A stretch of 64,000 nucleotides of DNA. Origin: Lachnospiraceae bacterium. Lineage in GTDB: Bacteria > Bacillota > Clostridia > Lachnospirales > Lachnospiraceae. Numbering within the stretch: the first letter of the stretch is position 1; each line of letters begins with the position of its first letter. The DNA lies in NCBI GenBank assembly GCA_017469945.1, contig JAFUFI010000025.1, positions 114,726 through 178,725 on the forward strand, read 5' to 3'. The notes below the pieces were generated by a model. It searched no databases. It saw only the letters and a program-made list of their open reading frames with translations, and had not been told where the DNA came from. Positions 49,559-56,964 of this stretch are shown here, one piece after another. A program made the position numbers and the translations under genes.

Positions 49559-50791
49559 TTACAGACCAACGTATACGCCGTTCTTGATAACCATTCCCTT
49601 AGGAGCCTTGTTTACTTCTCCGTTTGCAGACCACTGCATCTTCTCACCGGTAACACCGTCTACTGAGAAAGCGGGATCTGAAAGTACAGAGATAAGAATC
49701 TGGCAAAGATCGGATGCCGATAACTTGTCTACATCAAGTCCGCCGTTTTTAGCAGCGTAGAACTTAAGAGCAGCGTGAATAGCCTTAGGGCAATCATATC
49801 CGTCAGCAGCGAACTGGATGGGAGTCTCGTTATATGCTGCTTCGAACTTAGTAACAAAATTAACGGTAAGATCGTCGGTAGCATCTGCTGCGAAAGGAGT
49901 AAGAAGAATTACGTCCTCAGCAAGTTTAGTATCAAATCCCTCGATTCCAAGGATACCGTCCATTCCGTCTACGCCAAAGAAGGTAGGAGCATATCCCATA
50001 GCATCAGCCTGTGAAAGAATGAGAGATGCGGGAGTGTAGTACATAGGAAGGAATACGAGGTCTGCACCCTTGTCCTTAGCGTCTGTAAGCTGTACGGTGA
50101 AGTCGTTGTCGCTTCCGTCCATGAAAGTGGTCTCGGAAACAACCTCAAGTCCAAGCTCTTCAGCTTTTGTCTTAAAGGTCTGATAGATTCCGGTTGAGTA
50201 TGCATCATCGTTCTTGTAGATGATTGCTACCTTTGTAGCAAGTCCGTTCTCAGAAATGTACTGAGCGGATGCAGAACCCTGGTTGGGATCAGAGAAGCAA
50301 AGCTGATAGGTCTGATCCTTGTTTGCGGTAACATCAGCAGCTGATGCTGAAGGAGTAAGCATAAAGATACGATCGTTGTTGGCTTCAGCGCTTACTGCGA
50401 TGCAGGGGGTAGTGGTAACGGTACCTACGATAACCTGTACGCCCCAGTCCTTGAGCTGGTTGTACGCGTTAACAGATTTCTCAGCGTCATGCTCGTCGTC
50501 CTGTGCCTTGTATTCGATCTGGAAAGCACTGTCCTCGGCATTGATCTCTTCAACAGCGATCTTAGCTCCGTTGTCAACAGCGTTTCCGTAAAGAGCAGCA
50601 GCTCCGGTAAGAGGTCCGATAAGACCAACCTTTAAAGTACCCTTAAGGCCTCCGTCCTCAGTAGGAGCGGTAGGGAGCTCTGCAGCTGAAGAAGCGTTTC
50701 CTTCAGATCCCGCATTTCCCTGGGCACCGCAGGCAGCAAGTGACATAGCCATTAAGCCTGCAAGAACTACAGAAAGTAATTTCTTTTTCAT
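49559..50791 (-). CDS. Branched-chain amino acid ABC transporter substrate-binding lipoprotein
   Basis: The 410-residue protein has a lipoprotein signal (MKKKLLSVVLAGLMAMSLAACG), with the modified Cys at the end of LAAC. The mature part is a type I periplasmic-binding fold (LKVGLIGPLTGAAALYG, AVEEIN, DGYDCPKAIH). It captures branched-chain or related amino acids and feeds LivHMGF. The ATG at 50791 is 8 nt from GGAGG; an upstream ATG is too close to that site. Highest expression in the operon is expected from its first position. Confidence 0.94.
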   Translation of the reverse strand: MKKKLLSVVLAGLMAMSLAACGAQGNAGSEGNASSAAELPTAPTEDGGLKGTLKVGLIGPLTGAAALYGNAVDNGAKIAVEEINAEDSAFQIEYKAQDDEHDAEKSVNAYNQLKDWGVQVIVGTVTTTPCIAVSAEANNDRIFMLTPSASAADVTANKDQTYQLCFSDPNQGSASAQYISENGLATKVAIIYKNDDAYSTGIYQTFKTKAEELGLEVVSETTFMDGSDNDFTVQLTDAKDKGADLVFLPMYYTPASLILSQADAMGYAPTFFGVDGMDGILGIEGFDTKLAEDVILLTPFAADATDDLTVNFVTKFEAAYNETPIQFAADGYDCPKAIHAALKFYAAKNGGLDVDKLSASDLCQILISVLSDPAFSVDGVTGEKMQWSANGEVNKAPKGMVIKNGVYVGL

Positions 50792-50830
50792 AATCATTTC
50801 CTCCAGATTTCTTCGCTTGTCGCGATTTTA

Positions 50831-50856
50831 CCAAAAAAGCCTTCCCGTTTTGGAAG
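50831..50856 (-). terminator. Terminator-like hairpin in the liv leader (candidate attenuator)
   Basis: GCCTTCC and GGAAGGC pair over 7 bp (50837-50856), followed by six T (50836-50831) on the minus strand. It lies only about 20 nt after the predicted start site of the liv transcript. AAAGCC at about 50867-50862 could pair with the GGCTTT formed by the hairpin's end and first T residues, giving a competing fold. Confidence 0.6.
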
Positions 50857-50880
50857 GCCCTCATTGGCTTTATATCGAAG

Positions 50881-50909
50881 ATTTTAAGAGATTAAAAAAC
50901 ATTTGTCAA
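50881..50909 (-). promoter_or_regulatory. Strong promoter of the liv operon
   Basis: A perfect TTGACA (50909-50904), a 17-bp spacer and TAAAAT (50886-50881) on the minus strand. Transcription should start near 50874, leaving a leader of about 83 nt. Confidence 0.85.
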
Positions 50910-50917
50910 TAACAAAT

Positions 50918-50969
50918 TATACATGTATACAAGGATAATTTGCAAAAGTTTATGCACTTTGTTGCATAA
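50918..50969. promoter_or_regulatory. Two palindromes upstream of the liv promoter (possible operators)
   Basis: TATACATGTATA at 50918-50929 is a perfect 12-bp palindrome just upstream of the -35 box. TTATGCA at 50950-50956 and TGCATAA at 50963-50969 form a second, spaced by 6 bp. Both have the size of dimeric regulator sites. No specific regulator can be named. Confidence 0.4.
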
Positions 50970-50988
50970 TTATAACGAAATTATTCTT

Positions 50989-52287
50989 TTAAGCCTTGGG
51001 AATTATTGAAATTACGCGGTTTCTTCCGCTTTCCTTTGCATAATATAGATTTTCGTCAGCAAGCTTTATGATCTCGTCCTGATCAAGGTCCGGAGCGCAG
51101 ACCACTCCGAAACTCATAGTGACTTTTATTATAAGATTTTCATAGGCTATCTCCGTGGCGCGAAGCTCCTCGAGAATACTCCAAAGTTCGGCTTCCGCTT
51201 CTTTGATATCCATCTTATCGAATACTAGAAGGAATTCCTCGCCGCCCCACCTTGCAACAAATCCGCGATTCTTCAGATGCTTTTGTAAAACATCGGACAC
51301 GGTAATGAGCACAAGGTCTCCGGCATCATGTCCGTATGTGTCATTGACTTTTTTAAAGAAATCAATGTCACCGATGGCTACAGAGTATGACTTTCCGCCG
51401 TTTACATAGTGAGAACGTATGATATCAAGCTTTCTGTTGGCGCTTCTTCTGTTAAAGAGCTTTGTAAGCGCATCCTTGTCCATCATATCCCTTAAGGAAC
51501 GGTGCATCTCGAGAACGGAGTTTCCGATAGATCCGAGCTCGTCGTCCCTTGCAAGCACAGATGGATCCAGCTCTACCGCATCGTTGCCCTTAGCAGCCTG
51601 CTGCGTAAATTTAAGGAGCTTTATAGTAGCGCTTCCCGTATCCTTACTATGGTTATAGATCAGCACGATAAGAACGACCATAACCACAACGATCATTGCC
51701 GTTACGACCATAACCGGTCTCCACGCCAAAGCGGACACAGGTAAGTATGGGCTGCAGATTTCCAGAGCCCCTACAAGGTTTCCGTCTGAATTTGTAAGCG
51801 GGTAGTAGTATGAGAAAAAGTTTTCCCTGCCTATCAGGGTTCTTTCGTAGAAAACACTCTCCCCTTCGTCTTCGAGCTTTTTCTCAACCTGCTCTGCGAT
51901 TCCGGTTCCCACGATCCTGCCGCCCGACTTGTCTGTTATAGTGGTAAGGATTCTAGTATCCTTATAAATAAGGCTTACCTCAAGTCCCGTTTCATCTCCC
52001 ACCATATCAACGAGTTCATAGCTTCTTGTTATGTCCTCTCCGCCTTTTAAAAGGCTGAAGCCTTCATCTCCCACAAGCTCGTAGTCACCGGGGTAGCGAG
52101 TGTTTATATTGAAAGCTGTCATGGCAGCCACGGAACCGAGCTCACTTTCAAGGCCCTTAGCGAGGGCCTTAAGAGTGAGATTGTAGCCGATTATTGCCGT
52201 AGCGGCCGCCAACAGCAGCGTTGGTATAATAACGATTGCCAAAAGCTTTTGAGAAATAACATTTTTAACTGTATGTGTATCAGACAT
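50989..52287 (-). CDS. Membrane diguanylate cyclase with extracellular sensor (GGDEF)
   Basis: The 432-residue protein has a helix near residues 14-36, an extracellular sCache-like sensor (about 37-190), a second helix (about 195-218), a HAMP-like linker and a C-terminal GGDEF domain. The active-site loop reads RWGGEEFLLVF, a functional GGEEF form, with DIDFFKKVNDTYGHDAGD also conserved. It should make c-di-GMP in response to an external signal. I see no RxxD product-inhibition site before the loop. GGAGG is 5 nt before ATG 52287. It follows the hydrogenase-like chemoreceptor gene. Confidence 0.92.
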   Translation of the reverse strand: MSDTHTVKNVISQKLLAIVIIPTLLLAAATAIIGYNLTLKALAKGLESELGSVAAMTAFNINTRYPGDYELVGDEGFSLLKGGEDITRSYELVDMVGDETGLEVSLIYKDTRILTTITDKSGGRIVGTGIAEQVEKKLEDEGESVFYERTLIGRENFFSYYYPLTNSDGNLVGALEICSPYLPVSALAWRPVMVVTAMIVVVMVVLIVLIYNHSKDTGSATIKLLKFTQQAAKGNDAVELDPSVLARDDELGSIGNSVLEMHRSLRDMMDKDALTKLFNRRSANRKLDIIRSHYVNGGKSYSVAIGDIDFFKKVNDTYGHDAGDLVLITVSDVLQKHLKNRGFVARWGGEEFLLVFDKMDIKEAEAELWSILEELRATEIAYENLIIKVTMSFGVVCAPDLDQDEIIKLADENLYYAKESGRNRVISIIPKA

Positions 52288-52316
52288 CATTACCTCCAAA
52301 AAACTTCATTTTGGTT

Positions 52317-52325
52317 ATTATACCA
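52317..52325 (-). promoter_or_regulatory. Extended -10 promoter of the GGDEF gene
   Basis: TGGTATAAT on the minus strand (52325-52317) has a perfect -10 with the TGn extension and no clear -35, about 30 nt upstream of the ATG. Confidence 0.5.
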
Positions 52326-52334
52326 TATTTATAC

Positions 52335-54284
52335 CTATCCGGCCTGCGAAGCAAGCTTTTCAAGCTCGCGTCCTACTGAGTCGACAGTCTCAAGGATCAG
52401 TGTAGTTGAAGCAGAAATCTGCTCTGTGGAAGCGGCAAGATTCTGAGTTCTTGAATTTACGCTGTTAACGATCTCAAGAAGTTTTGAGATATTCTCCACC
52501 ATAGCGTCAACCGCTACCTTGATGGCATTGTTGTTAACCGCTGTTCCCTCGGCTGTAGCCCTTGAATCGGAAGCGAGATGATTTATCTCATCCGCAACGA
52601 CTGCAAAGCCTCTGCCCGCTTCTCCGGCTCTCGCCGCCTCTATGGAAGCGTTGAGCGCAAGGAGATTTGTCTGTGAAGCGATATCAACAACTCTCTCGTT
52701 GCTTGTCTGTAATTCCTGGAGAGCTTCAAGGATACCGCCCATGGACTCCTTCATAGTATGGCAGAATTCTTCCACATTGCCCACATCCTGTGAGATGCCC
52801 GTGCTTTCCTGAGCATTCATATCGTTTCCGCCTACCATCTCGTCGATGGATTGCCTTAACGTATCGAAATTCTCGTTGACAACTCTGATGGTCTCAAAAA
52901 GAGCTTCCTTTTGCGCATCAAGCTGCTTTCTTTCCTCAACAACAAGCGTCTGAGCGTTCTCCCTTTCTTCCTCAACAAGACCCTTCAGGTAGTGAACACA
53001 GTTATCCTTGTGGTTAAATCCGTTAAAGATAGCTGTAGCCATATCCTTGCAGGTATCGTATCCGCAGCAGGAGCAGTTGATATTTCTGGACGCTTCGTCC
53101 CTTTTCATCATCTCGTTAAAGATGCGGTCAAGATCGGCGTTTGAAGGAGTCTTGATAGGACAGCTCTTTGACTTATCGGTATATTTTCTCAGATAATCAT
53201 CGAGATTAAGATTTGCAAACTGTTTATTTAATGCGGCAAGCCTCTTTTCGGGAGTATTGTTCTTTGCCCAGGCTCCCTTCTTTCCGCTCTTTTTAACAGA
53301 TTCTCTTATATTAAGAAGAGCGTAGAGCGCATTATCCGTCTCTGAGATTTCAGGATCCGTACCCGTTCCGCAGATACAACCGTTCTCGCAGTTTAAGGCG
53401 TCGATAAACAGATAAGGGGTCTTTTTGGATGTGATCCTGTTCTTGTTTTCCTTAAGGAAATGGTACATTCTCTTTTCGCCCTCGATCTGGCGGATAAATA
53501 CGCTTTCTCCAAGGAGCCAGTATACATTTTCCTTAAGTCCGCCGGGAGTAGGGTAGATGGATCCGAGTCCGTATTCGATCTCATCGCTGCAGGGAGCACC
53601 CTTTACGTTATTCTTACGTACATACTCCATAAGATGATCGAAGGTTACATTATAAGAAATATATCCCTTGTTGTTGGGATCGTCGATCTCCATTTTTTTA
53701 GCTATACAGGGGCTGATGAATGCGAGTTTGTCCGTAATGCCCATCTGCTTCTTTGCATAAATCGCGGTACACATCATAGGGCTTTGTACGGGGAAAAGAT
53801 CGGGAATAAGTTCGGGCATATATCTTTCAATATATCCTACAACAGCGGGGCAAGGCTGAGAAATGCCGCCGAGGAAGTTGTTTTTCTGAATATAGTTGAT
53901 ATAACCCCAGGTAGTAATATCCGCACCAAAGGATACGCTTATAAATCGCTTTACGCCTAAAGCTTTTAAGCCTCCCAGCACAGATTCATATTCATCCGGG
54001 TAATTCGCCTTGAAAGCGGGGGCGATAAGTACAGAGATGCTTTCTCCCTTTTTCAGGTCTTCGAAGAATCTTTCGGTATCATCAAGATACGCTCTTGCAC
54101 CGTGCATGCAGACATCAAAGCAGGCACCGCAGGCTATACATCTGTCACCGTCTACGTCAATCCGGGACTTTCCGTTTTCGTCCGGTTCTTCAGATACGCA
54201 GGCACCCATGGCGCTACAGACACTGATACATTTGTTACATCCGACACATTTGTCATTGGTAAAAACAAGTCCGTTTCCTAACAT
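52335..54284 (-). CDS. Soluble chemoreceptor fused to a sensory [FeFe]-hydrogenase module
   Basis: The 649-residue protein has, in order: two [4Fe-4S] ferredoxin clusters (C13/16/19/23 and C49/52/55/59); an [FeFe]-hydrogenase large-subunit domain with all H-cluster ligands (C145 in SQPCPAV, C193 in SPCIAKK, C299 and C303 in LNCENGC); an extra Cys-rich domain (C404, C406, C407, C412, C429); and a methyl-accepting signalling domain whose tip is near 533-567 ([16 protein letters not shown]...). The residue before C145 is Pro, not the proton-shuttle Cys of catalytic enzymes, as in sensory hydrogenases. No membrane helix is present. It probably senses H2 or redox state and signals to CheA. AGGAG precedes ATG 54284. 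Confidence 0.88.
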   Translation of the reverse strand: MLGNGLVFTNDKCVGCNKCISVCSAMGACVSEEPDENGKSRIDVDGDRCIACGACFDVCMHGARAYLDDTERFFEDLKKGESISVLIAPAFKANYPDEYESVLGGLKALGVKRFISVSFGADITTWGYINYIQKNNFLGGISQPCPAVVGYIERYMPELIPDLFPVQSPMMCTAIYAKKQMGITDKLAFISPCIAKKMEIDDPNNKGYISYNVTFDHLMEYVRKNNVKGAPCSDEIEYGLGSIYPTPGGLKENVYWLLGESVFIRQIEGEKRMYHFLKENKNRITSKKTPYLFIDALNCENGCICGTGTDPEISETDNALYALLNIRESVKKSGKKGAWAKNNTPEKRLAALNKQFANLNLDDYLRKYTDKSKSCPIKTPSNADLDRIFNEMMKRDEASRNINCSCCGYDTCKDMATAIFNGFNHKDNCVHYLKGLVEEERENAQTLVVEERKQLDAQKEALFETIRVVNENFDTLRQSIDEMVGGNDMNAQESTGISQDVGNVEEFCHTMKESMGGILEALQELQTSNERVVDIASQTNLLALNASIEAARAGEAGRGFAVVADEINHLASDSRATAEGTAVNNNAIKVAVDAMVENISKLLEIVNSVNSRTQNLAASTEQISASTTLILETVDSVGRELEKLASQAG

Positions 54285-54341
54285 AATTCTTCTCCTATCC
54301 ACCTTCGTTCCCATAAAAAGGTAAATTTTTATCAATAAAAA

Positions 54342-54350
54342 ATTATAACA
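54342..54350 (-). promoter_or_regulatory. Extended -10 promoter of the hydrogenase-chemoreceptor gene
   Basis: TGTTATAAT on the minus strand (54350-54342) gives a perfect -10 with TGn extension; no clear -35 and no sigma-28 pattern was seen. Confidence 0.45.
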
Positions 54351-54427
54351 CTTTTTAAAAACAAATATTAGGATAAAAACTCTGAAAATTATATAAAAAT
54401 TCGGACAAATTGCTTAGATGAAGGCAT

Positions 54428-54492
54428 AAAAAAGGGGCCATAAGGAACGCCTTACATGTTTCCACGACCGGCATTTGTTCCTAATGACCCTC
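54428..54492 (-). terminator. Long terminator of nrdD capped by a GNRA-type loop
   Basis: GGGTCATTAGGAAC pairs with GTTCCTTATGGCCC (13 of 14). Inside, GCC/GGC and CGTG/CATG continue the stem to a GAAA tetraloop. CTTTTTT follows on the minus strand. The size is greater than a minimal terminator. Otherwise the 286-nt gap 54285-54570 holds only the promoter above. Confidence 0.85.
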
Positions 54493-54570
54493 GGCACCAA
54501 TTAAGTTATATCACAAAATGGTACACTAATTGGTTAAAATTCTGTGAATTTTTTGAAAATCCTGCATTTT

Positions 54571-56742
54571 TTACAGATGAAGAACTCTCTCTTTGATTTC
54601 CTGTGTTCTTCCCTGGTTCCAGAACTGAGTTCCGATGTAACCGCAGGTACGTCTGGCTACATTAAGCTTGTTCTGATCCTGGTTTCCGCAACTGGGGCAT
54701 CTCCAGATAAGCTTTCCGTCCTCGTTTTCTTTGATCTCAATCTCTCCGTCGTAACCGCAAACCTGGCAGTAGTCGGACTTGGTATTGAGCTCAGCGTACA
54801 TGATATGCTCATAGATATACTTGATGATGGAAAGAACCGCTTCAAGGTTATCCTGCATATTGGGAACCTCTACGTAAGAGATGGCTCCTCCGGGAGAAAG
54901 TGCCTGGAATTCAGCCTCAAGTGAAAGCTTGCTGAAAGCATCGATCTTCTCGGTAACATGTACATGATAGCTGTTTGTAATATAGTTTTTGTCGGTTACA
55001 CCCTCGATAATACCGAATCTCTTCTGGAGGCACTTTGCAAATTTGTAAGTTGTACTCTCGAGAGGGGTTCCGTAAAGGGAATAGTCAATATCCTCTTCAG
55101 CCTTCCAGCGCGCGGTGTACTCGTTTAACTTCTTCATGATCTGAAGACCGAGTTCCTTGCCCTGGGGCTCGGTGAGTTTCTTTCCGATAAGGCTGTATAC
55201 ACACTCCCAAAGGCCGGCATATCCGAGGGAGAGGGTGGAATATCCGCCGTGAAGATACTTGTCGATCTTCTCGCCCTTCTTAAGTCTGAGGAGCGCTCCG
55301 TGCTGCCAAAGGATGGGAGCAACGTCGGAAACAGTTCCTGTAAGACGCTCGTGACGAGCCTGGAGAGCCTTGTGGCAAAGCTTCATTCTCTCGTCGAAGA
55401 TCTCCCAGAATCTGTCGAGATTCTTCTCCGCGGAAAGACCGATATCAACAAGGTTAACCGTAACAACGCCCTGATTAAAACGTCCATAGTACTTGGGCTT
55501 TCCGTTTTCATCAACATAAGGAGTAAGGAAGCTTCTGCATCCCATGCAGGTATAGCAGTGGCCCTCTCCGTTTTTATCAACCTTGTTCTGGATCATGATC
55601 TTCTCGGAGATATAATCGGGAACAAGTCTCTTTGCGGTACATTTAGCGGCAAGCTGTGTAAGATAATAATACTCGCTGTCTTCATGTATATTATCTTCCT
55701 CAAGAACGTAAATAAGCTTAGGGAAGGCGGGAGTGATCCAAACGCCTTTTTCGTTCTTAACGCCCTCGTAGCGCTGCTTTAACATCTCCTCAATAATAAG
55801 GGCAAGGTCCTTTTTCTCCTGAGGATTTCTTGCTTCGTTAAGATACATAAATACGGTAACGAAAGGTGCCTGGCCGTTGGTGGTCATAAGGGTTACAACC
55901 TGGTACTGAACCATCTGCACACCGTTCTTAACTTCCTCGCGAAGTCTCTTTTCGGTAATGCGCTCGATGTCCTCGGAAGTAGCGTTTAAGTCTTTTAATT
56001 CCTCAGTAACCTGCTCTCTTATCTTGTTACGGCTGACATCGACAAAAGGAGCAAGATGGGTAAGAGAAATACTCTGACCGCCGTACTGGCAGGAAGCAAC
56101 CTGCGCAATGATCTGGGTTGCGATATTACATGCGGTAGAAAAGCTGTGGGGCTTTTCAATCATAGTACCGGAGATAACGGTGCCGTTCTGGAGCATATCC
56201 TCGAGATTTACGAGGTCACAGTTGTGCATATGCTGCGCGAAATAATCGGCGTCATGGAAGTGAATGATTCCCTGCTCATGAGCCTGAGCTATATCGTTGG
56301 GGATAAGGAATCTGCGGGTGATATCCTTGCTGACTTCTCCTGCCATATAGTCACGCTGAACGCTGACGATGGTAGGGTTCTTGTTGGAATTCTCCTGCTT
56401 TACCTCTTCGTTATTGCACTCAATAAGAGAAAGTATCTGCTCATCGGTAGTATTTGATTTACGGACAAGCTCACGGGTATAACGATAGGTAATATAGTGA
56501 CGCGCAACCTCGAATGCACGCTGGTTCATTATCTGGTTCTCGACTATATCCTGAATCTCTTCCACACCAAGAGAACGGTTCATATTCGATACAGCTATCT
56601 CAACATCCTCAGCGATACGGCGAATCTGAAGTTCAGTCATCCTTTCGCTGGGAATAACCGAGTTGTTCGCTTTTGTAACAGCGGTGATTATTTTTTGGCT
56701 GTCGAATTCGACTTCCGCTCCGCTACGCTTAATGATTTTCAT
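54571..56742 (-). CDS. nrdD: Anaerobic ribonucleoside-triphosphate reductase (class III)
   Basis: The 723-residue protein has an N-terminal ATP-cone (about 1-95), the ten-stranded barrel core with the finger-loop Cys region (CYTCMGCRSF), a zinc site (CQVCGYDG ... CPSCGN) and the glycyl-radical motif RRTCGYIG at residues 697-704 with the radical glycine after Cys700. It makes deoxynucleotides from NTPs under anaerobic conditions. The activase gene nrdG, usually adjacent, is not downstream or elsewhere in the window. Two NrdR boxes overlap its promoter. Confidence 0.97.
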   Translation of the reverse strand: MKIIKRSGAEVEFDSQKIITAVTKANNSVIPSERMTELQIRRIAEDVEIAVSNMNRSLGVEEIQDIVENQIMNQRAFEVARHYITYRYTRELVRKSNTTDEQILSLIECNNEEVKQENSNKNPTIVSVQRDYMAGEVSKDITRRFLIPNDIAQAHEQGIIHFHDADYFAQHMHNCDLVNLEDMLQNGTVISGTMIEKPHSFSTACNIATQIIAQVASCQYGGQSISLTHLAPFVDVSRNKIREQVTEELKDLNATSEDIERITEKRLREEVKNGVQMVQYQVVTLMTTNGQAPFVTVFMYLNEARNPQEKKDLALIIEEMLKQRYEGVKNEKGVWITPAFPKLIYVLEEDNIHEDSEYYYLTQLAAKCTAKRLVPDYISEKIMIQNKVDKNGEGHCYTCMGCRSFLTPYVDENGKPKYYGRFNQGVVTVNLVDIGLSAEKNLDRFWEIFDERMKLCHKALQARHERLTGTVSDVAPILWQHGALLRLKKGEKIDKYLHGGYSTLSLGYAGLWECVYSLIGKKLTEPQGKELGLQIMKKLNEYTARWKAEEDIDYSLYGTPLESTTYKFAKCLQKRFGIIEGVTDKNYITNSYHVHVTEKIDAFSKLSLEAEFQALSPGGAISYVEVPNMQDNLEAVLSIIKYIYEHIMYAELNTKSDYCQVCGYDGEIEIKENEDGKLIWRCPSCGNQDQNKLNVARRTCGYIGTQFWNQGRTQEIKERVLHL

Positions 56743-56845
56743 GTTAGAATCTCTCTCCTTTGTATCTTTTCGACAGCGCCGATAAGTTTACATAATATAG
56801 TTCCCATAGGGCAAAAAGCACCTAAATATGCCCTTTCGAGATAAT

Positions 56846-56874
56846 ATTCTAACAAGATATAGTGTCCTTGTAAA
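56846..56874 (-). promoter_or_regulatory. Promoter of nrdD
   Basis: TTTACA (56874-56869), a 17-bp spacer and TAGAAT (56851-56846) on the minus strand. The spacer contains the downstream NrdR box. Confidence 0.7.
56852..56865. promoter_or_regulatory. NrdR box, promoter-proximal
   Basis: ACACTATATCTTGT on the minus strand fits the NrdR consensus (ACACwATATnTwGTgt). It lies between -35 and -10 of nrdD, so bound NrdR should block RNA polymerase. Confidence 0.8.
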
Positions 56875-56883
56875 TATCTGGTA

Positions 56884-56897
56884 ACAAAATATTGTGT
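56884..56897. promoter_or_regulatory. NrdR box, promoter-distal
   Basis: ACACAATATTTTGT on the minus strand, 32 bp from the first box, i.e. three helical turns. Paired boxes at this distance are typical of NrdR-controlled nrd genes. Confidence 0.82.
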
Positions 56898-56964
56898 CGA
56901 AAAAGAATAAAAAAGTTTGTGCAAATTGTCAATTGCAACAAACTTTTTTAGCCAAAAATACGTA

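Noticed and set aside
53460..53960. Open frame of 166 codons on the plus strand inside the hydrogenase-receptor gene
   Set aside because: No family resemblance, no ribosome site, and complete overlap with a motif-rich gene on the other strand.
54428..54492. Folded segment after nrdD as a metabolite riboswitch (ZTP or fluoride type)
   Set aside because: It is downstream of nrdD and ends in a T-run; the pairings form one extended stem without the known cores. A terminator explains it better.
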